DNA of 64,000 nt from the NCBI RefSeq assembly GCF_040675465.1, contig NZ_JBFAPA010000017.1, positions 1 to 64,000 of the forward strand, in the 5' to 3' direction. Positions 1 through 8,477 of this stretch are shown piece by piece (the first letter of the stretch is position 1; the number at the start of each line of letters is the position of its first letter). A model generated the notes under the pieces. The model saw only the letters and a program-made list of their open reading frames with translations, did no database searches and was not told the origin of the DNA. The position numbers were made by a program, and so were the translations under genes. The stretch is from Kibdelosporangium sp040675465 (GTDB lineage: Bacteria; Actinomycetota; Actinomycetes; Mycobacteriales; Pseudonocardiaceae).

Positions 1-1
1 G

Positions 2-100
2 CACTACAACTACCATCGACCCCACACTGCCGCCGGAAACCAACCACCAGCCATCCGGCTCCACACCGGCGTCACCAACGTCATGGCCTCGTACAACTAG
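2..100 (+). CDS. IS481-family transposase, C-terminal end (cut by window edge)
   Basis: The frame is open from base 2 to a TAG at 98-100 and encodes the last 32 residues of a DDE transposase of the IS481 type. The visible HYNYHRPHTA block followed by QPPA is the usual C-terminal signature of these integrase-fold enzymes, lying shortly after the catalytic Glu, which is outside the window. Only the tail is seen because the window starts inside the gene. I could not place a terminal inverted repeat after the stop with confidence, so the right end of the element is undefined. Confidence 0.72.
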   Translation, partial: HYNYHRPHTAAGNQPPAIRLHTGVTNVMASYN

Positions 101-273
101 GCTCGCGGGGTGCAATCGGCTGGAAGTTCGCTGGCACTACGATCACCGGCGCGCCACGACGCTCGGTACGCATCCTGGCGCACAACCGAAAATCCCTCAC
201 AACCTGGAGCGATCGGACAATGATCCGGCACGGTGGAGAGAACGACGACAGCTGAACTGCCGTCGGCCAGAGC

Positions 274-300
274 AGCTTCCCATCACACAAATGGGAAGCT
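274..300 (-). terminator. hairpin just after the 302-1093 gene
   Basis: A perfect 10-bp stem (274-283 with 291-300, arms AGCTTCCCAT / ATGGGAAGCT) and a 7-nt loop lies directly after the stop codon of the minus-strand gene ending at 302. There is no clear U-tract, so intrinsic termination is likely but not certain. Confidence 0.5.
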
Positions 301-301
301 C

Positions 302-1093
302 TCATTTCAGCTCGAGCCGCATTCCGATGCGCTTGCGAGGCGGGAAGTTGCAACCGGTGAAAGAGAATTTCCGCCGGTCACCGTCATCGGACGCGTCGAT
401 CGAGAAATCCCCGTTCGGCTCCGCGAAACCGACCGGCTCGTGATAGGCGTCCAGACCGGCGGGCAGGATGACCGCGTAGGTGGCGCGCTCGAGTGGCCAC
501 AGTTTGCTGAACTTGAAGATGTACTCGTCCGGGCGCCGTTCCCTCATGAGCGGCACACACTGTCCCGGCCAGGACCACTCGACCTCGAACCGGAGTTCGC
601 TGCCCTGCCGCACGGGTTCGTGAAAATGCGCCAACACGTCCAGCCTGCTGGCCGACAACCAGGTGGTCGTGATCTCCCAGCTGGTGCCGCGAGTTCCGGC
701 GATCAGCAGGTTGCGAATGGTCAGGCGAACGCGTTTGCGTTGCCGTTCCGGCTGCTCCCAGCCCGACCCGAACCGCAGCTGCAGAAAGTAGAGTTCCTTC
801 TTGAGCACCACCGCGGTTATCGCGATCGTGCAGGTGGCGTCCCCGTTCTCCTGGAGAACAAGTGTCTGGTCCCAGCTCTGGACCCGGACAGTCGGGCGCG
901 GTGGTGTCGCGACGAAATCGCAGTACCGGGTGAGCAGACGCCGGTAGCGGACCGCCTCTCGCTTGAGGTTCGCCCGGTCGGCGAACAGAAGCAACATCAA
1001 TGACAGCATGACAAGTGTCACCGCGATGAGCAGGCCGGACTCGACTTCATATTCGATCGTGATGAACGGGCCGACCTGCCACCACTTGGACAC
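302..1093 (-). CDS. hypothetical protein with one N-terminal membrane span
   Basis: I do not recognise a family. Translated from the GTG at 1093 it starts VSKWWQVG, has one strong hydrophobic segment near the N terminus (LLIAVTLVMLSLMLLLFA), and then about 210 soluble residues rich in beta-strand-like stretches and aromatic/charged residues (for example KELYFLQLRFGSGWEQPE), suggesting a membrane-anchored cytoplasmic or surface beta domain. The frame stays open upstream to 1270, but that would overlap the divergent MFS gene by 145 bases, so the short start is preferred; an ATG at 1168 is the alternative. It stands alone, divergent from the exporter gene. Confidence 0.55.
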   Translation of the reverse strand: MSKWWQVGPFITIEYEVESGLLIAVTLVMLSLMLLLFADRANLKREAVRYRRLLTRYCDFVATPPRPTVRVQSWDQTLVLQENGDATCTIAITAVVLKKELYFLQLRFGSGWEQPERQRKRVRLTIRNLLIAGTRGTSWEITTTWLSASRLDVLAHFHEPVRQGSELRFEVEWSWPGQCVPLMRERRPDEYIFKFSKLWPLERATYAVILPAGLDAYHEPVGFAEPNGDFSIDASDDGDRRKFSFTGCNFPPRKRIGMRLELK

Positions 1094-1125
1094 GGTGGGC
1101 GTTTTGCCGGTTTCTGGTAAGTCCA

Positions 1126-2325
1126 GTGGGTATGTCGCTTCGGACGTATCTGTTGGCAACGGGGACATTCGCGGCCGGGACGAGCGCTCAGGTGATCGCC
1201 GGGGTGTTACCCGAGGTGTCGCAGGAGCTGGGGGTTTCGGTCGCGGCGGCGGGGCAGTTGGTGACGGCATTCGCGGTGACCTACGCGGTGGCGTCGCCGT
1301 TGTTGGCGGCGGCGACCGGCCGGTGGGAACGGCGGCGGTTGCTGGTCACCGCGCTGATGGTTATGGCTGTGGGCAACGGGTTGGCGGCGGTGGCGCCGAG
1401 TTACGGCGTGTTGGTCGTGGCGAGGATGCTGACGGCGTTGGGAGCGGCGGTGTACACGCCGGCGGCGACGATGGTGGCGACGGAGTTGAACCCGCCCGAG
1501 CGGCGGGCGCGGGCGATCGCGACGGTGTTCGGCGGGTTGTCGATGTCGCTGGTGCTGGGGATCCCGGTGGGCAGCCTGCTCGCCGGCTCGCTCGGCTACG
1601 AGGGGGTGTTCGCGCTGGTCGCGGGCTTGATCGTGGCCGCGGCGGTGGGTGTGCGGGCAGCGCTTCCGGTGGTCGCGGCGCCGCCGAGGGTGGGGTTGCG
1701 GGAACGGCTTGGGGTGGTGGGTGATCGGCGGGTGGTGCCGATGTTCGCGGTGACGCTGCTGGTTTCGGTCGCGGGCGTGAGTGTCTACACGTACCTCGCC
1801 GAGGTGCTGATCGAGGTCACCGGCGTGCACGGCGGCACGGTGAGCCTGTTGCTGTTCGTCTACGGAATCGCTGGGGTGCTTGGGAACGCGGTCGGCGGAT
1901 GGGTGGCCGACCGGTTCGGTACCCGGTGGCCGCTGGTCGTGTCGCTGGCCGGAAGTGTTGTGGCGATGGCGTTGTTGCCGGTTGTGGCCGGTGGTTTCGT
2001 TGGGGCGGCTGTGATTCTGGTGGTGTGGGGGATGTCGGCCTGGTCGGTCAACCCGCCGATGCAGCACCGGCTGGTCTCCAGCGCACCCGCGACGGCCGGG
2101 CTGGTGCTGGCCATGAACGCGTCCGCCGTGTACCTCGGAGTGGGACTGTCCGGTGTGGCCGGTGGCCTGGTCGTGGCGTTCGCGGGCACGCGTGCGCTGG
2201 GGCCGGTGGCGGCGGTGGTCGCCGCCGTCGCCCTCACCGTCTTCGTGGTCGCGAGCCGGCCACGTCAGCCCTCGTTCGCCGGCTCCACAACGCAGTCCGG
2301 CCCGGGGAAGACCAGGCTCTCGTGA
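1126..2325 (+). CDS. MFS transporter, drug/metabolite exporter type
   Basis: This is a 399-residue protein with about 12 membrane helices, the usual size of a DHA1-type major facilitator. The N terminus runs straight into helix 1 (TYLLATGTFAAGTSAQVIAG), followed by LPEVSQELGVSVAAAGQLVTAF, typical of the AraJ/CmlR-like branch, and a loop 2-3 GRWERRRLL positive patch. Start is GTG at 1126 or, two codons on, ATG at 1132; no strong ribosome binding site separates them. The 3' end overlaps the convergent DUF1918 gene by 61 bases. Substrate cannot be told from sequence; efflux of a small hydrophobic compound or sugar is the family norm. Confidence 0.82.
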   Translation: MGMSLRTYLLATGTFAAGTSAQVIAGVLPEVSQELGVSVAAAGQLVTAFAVTYAVASPLLAAATGRWERRRLLVTALMVMAVGNGLAAVAPSYGVLVVARMLTALGAAVYTPAATMVATELNPPERRARAIATVFGGLSMSLVLGIPVGSLLAGSLGYEGVFALVAGLIVAAAVGVRAALPVVAAPPRVGLRERLGVVGDRRVVPMFAVTLLVSVAGVSVYTYLAEVLIEVTGVHGGTVSLLLFVYGIAGVLGNAVGGWVADRFGTRWPLVVSLAGSVVAMALLPVVAGGFVGAAVILVVWGMSAWSVNPPMQHRLVSSAPATAGLVLAMNASAVYLGVGLSGVAGGLVVAFAGTRALGPVAAVVAAVALTVFVVASRPRQPSFAGSTTQSGPGKTRLS

Positions 2326-2456
2326 CCGTCCGAGAACCGCACCAGGTAGGGCGGGGCGCCGTCCGGGCCGCGTACCTCGATGATCTCGCCGTGCCGATCG
2401 GCGAGGCCCACGTTCTTGCCATGGACGAGAAGCCGATCACCTGCCGTTGCCTGCAT
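2265..2456 (-). CDS. DUF1918 domain small protein
   Basis: A 63-residue protein that is essentially one DUF1918 domain: starts MQATAGDRLLVHGKNVG and carries the GEIIEVRGPDGAPPYLVRF core followed by a conserved DGHESLVFPGPD segment. The fold is a small beta barrel of unknown function that is widespread in actinobacteria. It is the last gene of a minus-strand group: its start overlaps the 3' end of the methyltransferase gene by 20 bases, and its own 3' end runs into the end of the convergent exporter gene. Confidence 0.85.
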   Translation of the reverse strand: MQATAGDRLLVHGKNVGLADRHGEIIEVRGPDGAPPYLVRFSDGHESLVFPGPDCVVEPANEG

Positions 2457-3111
2457 GGTGGCTCACCTCCGTATCGACCAGCGTAAGACCGCTGACAACC
2501 CCGGCGACCAGACCGATCGCCGGCGCCGGGGCGATGTCCCGGCACAGCACGTCCTCAATGGAGAACCCTTGCGCGGCAAGGACTTCCCTCGCCTGCTCGA
2601 GCACCTGCCGGTGACGCCCGGGGGTGGGCGGTTGATGAAAGACGAACAACCTCCCGCCCGGCGCCAGCAACGGCCGCACCATCGCGGCCAGCCGCGGCGA
2701 CGTCCAGAACCCGCTCACGTTCACCGCGAAGACCTTGTCGTACTCGCCGGTCGCGGTGTCCGACTTGCGGATCACCGCCTTGCCCGCCGCGATGTTCGCC
2801 CGGTTGCGCCGGACCGCCGCGGCGACCATCACCCCCGACCGGTCGATGGCGGTAATCCGCCCATCACCCAACCTTTCGCACACCAACTCGACCGCGGCCC
2901 CATGCCCGCACCCAATTTCCAGCACCCGATCCCCAGCCACGACCCCAAGCGTCTCCACCGCCCACGAGAGCCGCTCCGCGATCGCCACACCCCCGAGTGT
3001 CCCGAACACACCCCACGAAAAGAGCCGCCAACCAGGTGTCACTTCACGAAGCACCCGGACGTCAGCGACCGGATCGAAAGCTCCGGCCCGACGCCCCTGG
3101 CACCGGCTCAC
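2437..3111 (-). CDS. class I SAM-dependent methyltransferase
   Basis: A 224-residue Rossmann-fold methyltransferase. Motif I is visible as VLEIGCGHG, with an acidic residue at the end of strand 2 (ITAIDRS) and a later LLAPGGRLFVFHQPP strand typical of class I enzymes. The substrate cannot be inferred; a small molecule is as likely as a protein. The GTG start at 3111 overlaps the TGA of the upstream HhH-GPD gene (GTGA), implying translational coupling, and its end overlaps the DUF1918 start. The three genes therefore look like one operon. Confidence 0.8.
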   Translation of the reverse strand: MSRCQGRRAGAFDPVADVRVLREVTPGWRLFSWGVFGTLGGVAIAERLSWAVETLGVVAGDRVLEIGCGHGAAVELVCERLGDGRITAIDRSGVMVAAAVRRNRANIAAGKAVIRKSDTATGEYDKVFAVNVSGFWTSPRLAAMVRPLLAPGGRLFVFHQPPTPGRHRQVLEQAREVLAAQGFSIEDVLCRDIAPAPAIGLVAGVVSGLTLVDTEVSHHAGNGR

Positions 3112-3683
3112 TTCGCGGCTTTGGCGGCGGCCTTCGCTTCCTTCTTGAACGCACGCACCTGGGCCAGCGCCTCAGGACTGGTCACGTCCGCAATGGACCG
3201 GTGCGATCCCTCGTCGCCATAGGATCCGGCGGCCTCCCGCCAGCCCTCCGGCTGGATGTTGAGCTGTTTGCCCAGCAGGGCCAGGAAGATCTTGGCCTTC
3301 TGCTCGCCGTAACCGGGGAGGGCCTTCAGCCGCTTGAGGACCTCTTTGCCGTCCGGCTTGCCCTGCTTCCAGATCCGGTCGGTCTTGCCGTCGTAGTTCT
3401 CCACGATGAACCGCGCCAGCGCGTGCACCCGCCGCCCCATCGACCCGCCGTACCGGTGGATCGCGGGCTTCTGCACGCACACCTCGACGAAGCTCTCCTC
3501 GTCCATCCCGGCGATCGCCCGCACATCGAAACCGCCCATCCGCTCGGCGATCTTCTTCGGTCCCGAGAACGCCACCTCCATCGCGATCTGCTGGTCCAGC
3601 AGCATCCCGGTGAGCAGCGCGAACGGGTCCTTGCTGAGCAGGCGGTCCGCCTCGGCGTCGCCGGTCAGGTGCAGTTGCGGCAT
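3108..3683 (-). CDS. HhH-GPD-type base-excision repair protein
   Basis: A 191-residue protein of the actinobacterial HhH-GPD family (TIGR03252 type). The N terminus MPQLHLTGDAEADRLLS leads into DPFALLTGMLLDQQIAMEVAF, matching the helical glycosylase fold, and LKALPGYGEQKAKIF is the helix-hairpin-helix that grips DNA. These proteins are annotated as DNA glycosylase-like repair enzymes, but substrate specificity is undetermined. An ATG three codons upstream (3692) is possible; 3683 is preferred because AGGA lies eight bases before it. The C terminus is Lys/Ala rich. It heads the operon with the methyltransferase and DUF1918 genes. Confidence 0.82.
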   Translation of the reverse strand: MPQLHLTGDAEADRLLSKDPFALLTGMLLDQQIAMEVAFSGPKKIAERMGGFDVRAIAGMDEESFVEVCVQKPAIHRYGGSMGRRVHALARFIVENYDGKTDRIWKQGKPDGKEVLKRLKALPGYGEQKAKIFLALLGKQLNIQPEGWREAAGSYGDEGSHRSIADVTSPEALAQVRAFKKEAKAAAKAAK

Positions 3684-3826
3684 GCCGCACATCCTGGCAC
3701 GTCCGACCGGTGCACACCTCCCCTGTGGGCCAAAGTCCGCCTGTCCAGTGCCCACGACATCTGTCATGGAAAACGTTGTGACAGCCGGCCTGAGGTCACG
3801 CGAACGCGCGCCCTTAGGTTGGGGGT

Positions 3827-4408
3827 ATGGCTGAGAATGCGGTGCCGGCGCTGCCTGGTGTTCGGACGAAACTGCCTGTCGGGACGATTGTGGTGCTGGG
3901 GGTGTGGGCGGTTTGTACGGCGGTGTATCACCTTGGGGGTAATGGGTTGTTCTTGGCGGTGCGGCGGGATCCGGAGGCTTTGCGCGCCGGGGAGGTGTGG
4001 CGGGTGATTTCGCCGGTGTTGGTGCAGCCTGACTCGGTTCTGACGGTGCTGGGGCTGGGTGTGTTCGCGGCGGTGCTGGGGACCGTGACGGAAAGGGCTT
4101 TCGGGACCGGGCGGTGGGTTGTTCTGTTTCTGGCCGGGGCGTTGGCGGGGCATTTGATCGGTGAGATCTGGCAGCCCTACAGCGGTGGGGTTTCGGTCGG
4201 ATTTTGCGGGCCACTCGGCGCGTTGGCGGTCTGCCTGATCCTCACCAGGAAATGGCAACCCGGAGTCGTGGTCCTCGCTGGGGCGGTGGCGCTCACCGTC
4301 ATCACCGACATTCACGGGCCCGCGATCCTGGCCGGGGCGCTGGCCGGCCTGCCCCTGATCAGGAGCGGAGCACGAGCTCTACCAGCGACTCAGCCAACGC
4401 GGGAGTAG
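3827..4408 (+). CDS. rhomboid-family membrane protein, possible catalytic Ser to Cys change
   Basis: A 193-residue protein with about six membrane helices and the rhomboid fold outline. After a helix with GALAGHLIGEIW (His/Gly pattern of rhomboid helix 2) comes VGFCGPLGALAV, which aligns with the family GASGAIFGLLGA helix-4 motif but has Cys where the catalytic Ser is expected. Helix 6 keeps a His in ITDIHGPAILAGALAG. It may be an inactive rhomboid relative or use Cys; neither is proven. The last 50 bases overlap the end of the convergent phosphatase gene. Confidence 0.7.
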   Translation: MAENAVPALPGVRTKLPVGTIVVLGVWAVCTAVYHLGGNGLFLAVRRDPEALRAGEVWRVISPVLVQPDSVLTVLGLGVFAAVLGTVTERAFGTGRWVVLFLAGALAGHLIGEIWQPYSGGVSVGFCGPLGALAVCLILTRKWQPGVVVLAGAVALTVITDIHGPAILAGALAGLPLIRSGARALPATQPTRE

Positions 4409-5177
4409 CCGCCGCCACTCCCGACCAGCGGCGGGAGAGGTCCGGGTCGAAGTCCAGCGGACGCCCGTGCACGTCCAGAACCACCCCGCCGGCGGCGGGA
4501 ACGGTGACCATGGCGGCCGCGAGGTCCATGATCCGGTGCGTGTCCGATCCCGCGTCGATGAACGCGTCGATCGAGCCCTCCGCGACCAAAGCCGCCTCCA
4601 GGCAGGTACTGGACAGCACCCGCACCCGGTCGGCCGCGTAGGCCACCCGCATCCAGGCCGCGCGGTTGTTGTCCTTGGGGCGCAACATGGCCACCGACGC
4701 ACCGTCCACTGTGGTCCGTCCGGAGGTGCGGAACGGGGTCGGCGTGCCGGACCGCGCCCACCACGCCCGGCCGGTGTCGAACCACAGTGTCAACGCCTCC
4801 TGGGCCACGCCTTCCTCGACGACCACCCCGGCGAAGCACGACAACGGCACCCCCATCGAGGCGTTGGACGAGCCGTCCAACGGGTCGACCACCAGCGTCA
4901 CCGTCGACCCGTGGTCGAGGAATCCCGCCTCCTCGCTGAGCAGGTTCACCCGGTTGCGCGACACCGACAGCGCGATGGCCTCCTCCACGATCGCGTCGAT
5001 CCGCATCGTCGGCGTCCCGTCCGCGCCCATGGCGACCTCCTCGGCCAGCTCTAGGCGGGGATGCGCGGCCCTGGCCGCGCGGAACGCCGAGGCGGCGGCC
5101 CGGGCGGCGTCGGCGAGCGCGGCGTGCACCCCTTGGGGCAGCTCGGGTTCGGGCACCGGCCAGGTGATCATCGACAT
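4359..5177 (-). CDS. inositol monophosphatase family protein
   Basis: A 272-residue Mg-dependent, Li-sensitive-type phosphatase (IMPase/CysQ/FBPase superfamily). The metal-binding motifs are LLSEEAG near residue 95, VVDPLDGSSNASMG near residue 110, and a late HRIMDLAAAMVTVPAAGG replacing the common WDxAAG, with the key Asp kept. The substrate could be inositol-1-phosphate, histidinol phosphate or another sugar phosphate. ATG at 5177 (MSMITWP) or 5171 starts the protein; the longer open frame would run into the divergent response-regulator gene. The 3' end overlaps the rhomboid-like gene. Confidence 0.85.
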   Translation of the reverse strand: MSMITWPVPEPELPQGVHAALADAARAAASAFRAARAAHPRLELAEEVAMGADGTPTMRIDAIVEEAIALSVSRNRVNLLSEEAGFLDHGSTVTLVVDPLDGSSNASMGVPLSCFAGVVVEEGVAQEALTLWFDTGRAWWARSGTPTPFRTSGRTTVDGASVAMLRPKDNNRAAWMRVAYAADRVRVLSSTCLEAALVAEGSIDAFIDAGSDTHRIMDLAAAMVTVPAAGGVVLDVHGRPLDFDPDLSRRWSGVAAATPALAESLVELVLRS

Positions 5178-5229
5178 ACCTGCACGGTACGAGGGCGGCC
5201 CGTGCGAGACCAGCCGCCGAACGGGAACA

Positions 5230-5922
5230 ATGGGTGTCGTGCAGCGCACTGGGGAAGGTCAGTACCTGCTCGTGGTCGACGACGAACCGGCGATCACGGA
5301 GCTGCTTTCCACCACCCTTGACCTGGCCGGGTACACCGTCGCCACGGTCCGTGACGGCCGCGCCGCGCTCGCCTCGGTCCAGGAGAAACGCCCCGATCTG
5401 GTGATCCTCGACGTGATGCTGCCGGACATGGACGGGTTCACGGTGTGCCGCAGGCTGACCGAGCGCGGCGACCCGCCGCCGGTGCTGTTCCTGACCGCCC
5501 GCGGCTCGATCGAGGACACGGTCACCGGCCTGCGGATCGGCGGCGACGACTACGTCACCAAGCCGTTTCACGTGCTCGAGCTGCTCGCCCGGGTGCAGGC
5601 GCTGCTGCGCCGGTCCGGCAAGGCGGCGCCCGGGATCCTGCGCAGCGCGGACCTGTCCCTGGACGAGACCACCTTCCAGGCCACCCGCGCGGGCCGCCCG
5701 ATCGACCTGACGCCGACGGAGTACAAGCTGTTGCGGTACCTGATGCTCAACGCGGGCCAGGTGATGACCAAGGAGCAGATCCTGCAACACGTGTGGCAGC
5801 ACGATTTCAGCGAGGGCGTGGTCGAGAAGCTGGTGTCCCGCCTGCGGCACAAGGTCGACGCGGGCCACCGGCCGCTGATCCACACCGTCCGGGGCTTCGG
5901 CTACCGGATCGCCGAGAACTGA
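5230..5922 (+). CDS. OmpR/PhoB-family response regulator
   Basis: A 230-residue two-domain regulator. The receiver domain (residues 13-125) shows the acidic pocket LLVVDDEPAITELL, the phosphoacceptor in LVILDVMLPDMDGF, and the conserved Lys in DDYVTKPFHVLELLARV. The C-terminal winged helix carries LTPTEYKLLRYLMLNAGQV and VEKLVSRLRHKVD, ending with the canonical VRGFGYRI. It is followed after 27 bases by its likely sensor kinase. It is divergent from the phosphatase gene with only about 50 bases between the starts. Confidence 0.93.
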   Translation: MGVVQRTGEGQYLLVVDDEPAITELLSTTLDLAGYTVATVRDGRAALASVQEKRPDLVILDVMLPDMDGFTVCRRLTERGDPPPVLFLTARGSIEDTVTGLRIGGDDYVTKPFHVLELLARVQALLRRSGKAAPGILRSADLSLDETTFQATRAGRPIDLTPTEYKLLRYLMLNAGQVMTKEQILQHVWQHDFSEGVVEKLVSRLRHKVDAGHRPLIHTVRGFGYRIAEN

Positions 5923-5949
5923 GAGCTGGGAATTGGGAGCCGGAAGCCG

Positions 5950-7218
5950 ATGCGGGGCGCGAAGAGCAAGCTGCTGATCGGGCTCGTCGCGCTGACCGTG
6001 CTCGCGATGGTCCTGATCGACCTGGCCGCGTTGTTCGTGCTCAACGTGTACGCCACCGACCGCGTCGACAGCGCGCTGGAGGAGATCCGGCACTCGCTCG
6101 ACAGCATCTCCGGCCGAGTGGTCACTGTGGACGGTGCCACGGTGGTCCAGCAAGTGCCGGAAGGGTTCTTGGTAGCGTTCGTGGACGAGAACGGGAAGAT
6201 CGTCCGGCAGAGCGCGCCCGCCGGCCTCACCGGCGAACCGATCACCGCACCCCGGTTCCCCCAGCCCGTTCCGCCGGACTGGGCCAGGGACGCCATCACA
6301 CTGTCCTCTTCGGACACCCAGTTCCGGGTGCGTACCTTCGATCTCGGCGCCAAGGCGGAGATCGAGGTGCCGGATTCGGCCACGCCGGTGCGGTTCCGGT
6401 ACGCGATCGTCGCGGGCAGCCTCGCGCCCGGCGAACGCGCGGTGCACCAGCTCCTGCTGTTCGAGCTGATCGCGACCGGTGCCGCGGTGATCGCCGTGTC
6501 GCTGTTCGGGTTGATCGTGTTCAACCGGTCCACCCGCGAGCAACGGGAATCCGAGGCGCGGCTGCGGGAGTTCATCGCGGCCGCTTCCCACGAACTGCGC
6601 ACCCCGTTGACCACCATCCGCGGCTGGGCCGAGCTGCATCGCGTGTCCGGCAAGCCGGAGCTGACCGGGCTGGCACTGAGCCGGATCGAGCAGGAGGCCG
6701 ACCGGATGAGCCAGCTCGTCGACCAGATGCTGCAGCTGACCAGCCTCGAACAGGGGCCCAAGTTCCGTCGTGATCCCGTTGACCTGCGGGCGATCGCGGC
6801 GGAACTGATCGCGGACGCGTCCGTGGTGCAACCGGATCGCCAGATCACCCTCGACGCCCCGGAAGAGGCGACCGTGCCCGGCGACGCGAACGCGTTGCGC
6901 CAGGTGATCGGCAACCTGATCACCAACGCCGTCAAGCACACTCCCGCCGGCACGCCCGTGACGGTGACCGTCCGCGGTGGCACGATCGCGGTCACCGATC
7001 ACGGCCCGGGCATGTCCCCGGAGGTGATGGTGCGCATCTTCGACCGGTTCTACCGGGCCGAAGGCCGTACCTTCGAGGGTGGCACCGGCCTCGGCCTGAG
7101 CATCGTCCGGTCGATCGTGCAGGCGCACGGCGGCGAGGTCACGGTCTCCTCGGAGCCGGACGCGGGCAGCACTTTCACCGTCTCGCTGCCGACCGTCAGG
7201 TCTTCGTCAGACTACTGA
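5950..7218 (+). CDS. sensor histidine kinase, partner of the upstream regulator
   Basis: A 422-residue membrane kinase. Helix 1 (residues 8-31) and helix 2 (about 168-191) enclose an extracytoplasmic sensor region of some 135 residues. Helix 2 is followed almost at once by the DHp helix with the phosphorylated His214 in AAASHELRTPLTTIRGW, so there is little room for a normal HAMP domain. The ATPase domain shows the N box (IGNLITNAVKHTP), the G1 box (ITDHGPGM-like VTDHGPGMS) and GGTGLGLSIVRSIV. It forms a two-component pair with the preceding gene and is followed 55 bases later by the P450 gene. Confidence 0.92.
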   Translation: MRGAKSKLLIGLVALTVLAMVLIDLAALFVLNVYATDRVDSALEEIRHSLDSISGRVVTVDGATVVQQVPEGFLVAFVDENGKIVRQSAPAGLTGEPITAPRFPQPVPPDWARDAITLSSSDTQFRVRTFDLGAKAEIEVPDSATPVRFRYAIVAGSLAPGERAVHQLLLFELIATGAAVIAVSLFGLIVFNRSTREQRESEARLREFIAAASHELRTPLTTIRGWAELHRVSGKPELTGLALSRIEQEADRMSQLVDQMLQLTSLEQGPKFRRDPVDLRAIAAELIADASVVQPDRQITLDAPEEATVPGDANALRQVIGNLITNAVKHTPAGTPVTVTVRGGTIAVTDHGPGMSPEVMVRIFDRFYRAEGRTFEGGTGLGLSIVRSIVQAHGGEVTVSSEPDAGSTFTVSLPTVRSSSDY

Positions 7219-7273
7219 CAGCAACACGTCAGCTCCGCAGGGTTTCGTCGAGAACAGACGTGAAGGAGCTGTG

Positions 7274-8473
7274 ATGACGGAAATCCTGTCCGGCGTTCCC
7301 ACCCTCCCAGCCGACCGGGGCGACAGCCCGCTCGACCCGCCCGCCGGGCTGATCGCCCGCGAGCCGCTGAGCCCGCTGCAGTTCCACGGCGGGAAGACCG
7401 GCTGGCTCGTGACGTCCTACGCGCTGGCCCGCCAGATCCTCGCCGACCAGCGCTTCAGCACCCGCAGTGAGCTGCGCGGCTTCGCCCGGCGGGACGGCGA
7501 GCCGGACCGGAACATCGAACGGCAGCCGACCAAGCCCGGCATGTTCCTGGCGATGGACCCGCCCGAGCACGGCCGCTACCGCAAGCTGCTGACCGGCCAG
7601 TTCACCGTGCGGCGGATGAACGAGCTGATCCCGCGGATCCAGGAGATCGCCACCGAGCACGCCGAGTCGATGCGCCGCGGCGGATCACCGGCCGATCTGG
7701 TGCGGGAGTACGCGCTGCCGATCCCGTCGATGGTCATCTGCGAGCTGCTCGGCGTGCCGTACGCCGACCGCGCCCGGTTCCAGGACGGGGCCGGCCGGAT
7801 GCTCAAGCTGACCTCGTCGATCGAGCAGATCCGCGCGGCCATCGCGGAGATGGAGGCCTACATCCTCGAGCTCGTCGCGGCCAAGCGCGCGAAGCCCGGC
7901 GACGACATGCTCAGCGGCCTGATCGAGACGGGCGAGCTGAACGACGGCGAGATGTCCCAGATGGGTTTCCTGCTGTTGCTCGCCGGGCACGAGACCACCG
8001 CGAACATGCTGGGCCTGGGCACCTACACACTGCTGACCAACCCCGACCAGCTGGCGCTGCTGCGGTCGGACCCGTCGCTGGTGGACAACGCCGTCGAGGA
8101 GCTGCTGCGGTTCCTGACCATCGTCCACTTCGGAGCGAGCCGGACCGCGCTGGAGGACGTGGAGATCGACGGACGGCTGATCAAGGCGGGCGACCCCGTG
8201 TCGATCTCGCTGCCCGCGGCCAACCGCGACCCGATGCGGTTCGCCTCACCGGGAAAGCTGGACTTCGGCGGGTCGCCGGCCGGGCACCTCGCGTTCGGTC
8301 ACGGCATCCACCAGTGCCTGGGTCAGCAGCTGGCCCGGATCGAGATGCGGATCGGATTCACCACATTGCTGCGCGAGTTCCCGACCCTGCGCCTCGATGT
8401 GGCGCCGGAGGAAGTGCCCATGCGGTCGGACATGGCGATCTACGGAGTCCACAAACTCCCGGTCGCCTGGTAA
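7274..8473 (+). CDS. cytochrome P450
   Basis: A 399-residue soluble bacterial P450. The I-helix oxygen-activation motif is LLLLAGHETTAN, the K-helix ExxR appears as EELLR, and the heme ligand is Cys348 in FGHGIHQCLGQQLAR. Overall layout (MDPPEHGRYRKLLTGQFT near residue 95) resembles actinomycete CYP105/CYP107-like enzymes of secondary metabolism or xenobiotic oxidation; no ferredoxin gene is adjacent. ATG 7274 is chosen because AAGGAG sits five bases before it; a GTG one codon earlier would be too close. It may be controlled by the upstream two-component system, but that is only proximity. A large palindrome begins just after its stop. Confidence 0.92.
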   Translation: MTEILSGVPTLPADRGDSPLDPPAGLIAREPLSPLQFHGGKTGWLVTSYALARQILADQRFSTRSELRGFARRDGEPDRNIERQPTKPGMFLAMDPPEHGRYRKLLTGQFTVRRMNELIPRIQEIATEHAESMRRGGSPADLVREYALPIPSMVICELLGVPYADRARFQDGAGRMLKLTSSIEQIRAAIAEMEAYILELVAAKRAKPGDDMLSGLIETGELNDGEMSQMGFLLLLAGHETTANMLGLGTYTLLTNPDQLALLRSDPSLVDNAVEELLRFLTIVHFGASRTALEDVEIDGRLIKAGDPVSISLPAANRDPMRFASPGKLDFGGSPAGHLAFGHGIHQCLGQQLARIEMRIGFTTLLREFPTLRLDVAPEEVPMRSDMAIYGVHKLPVAW

Positions 8474-8477
8474 CCGG

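Noticed and set aside
4390..7128. 912-codon open frame on the minus strand across the two-component genes
   Set aside because: It is antisense to clearly recognisable regulator and kinase genes, with His/Arg/Gly/Gln-rich composition; long antisense frames are normal at this GC content.
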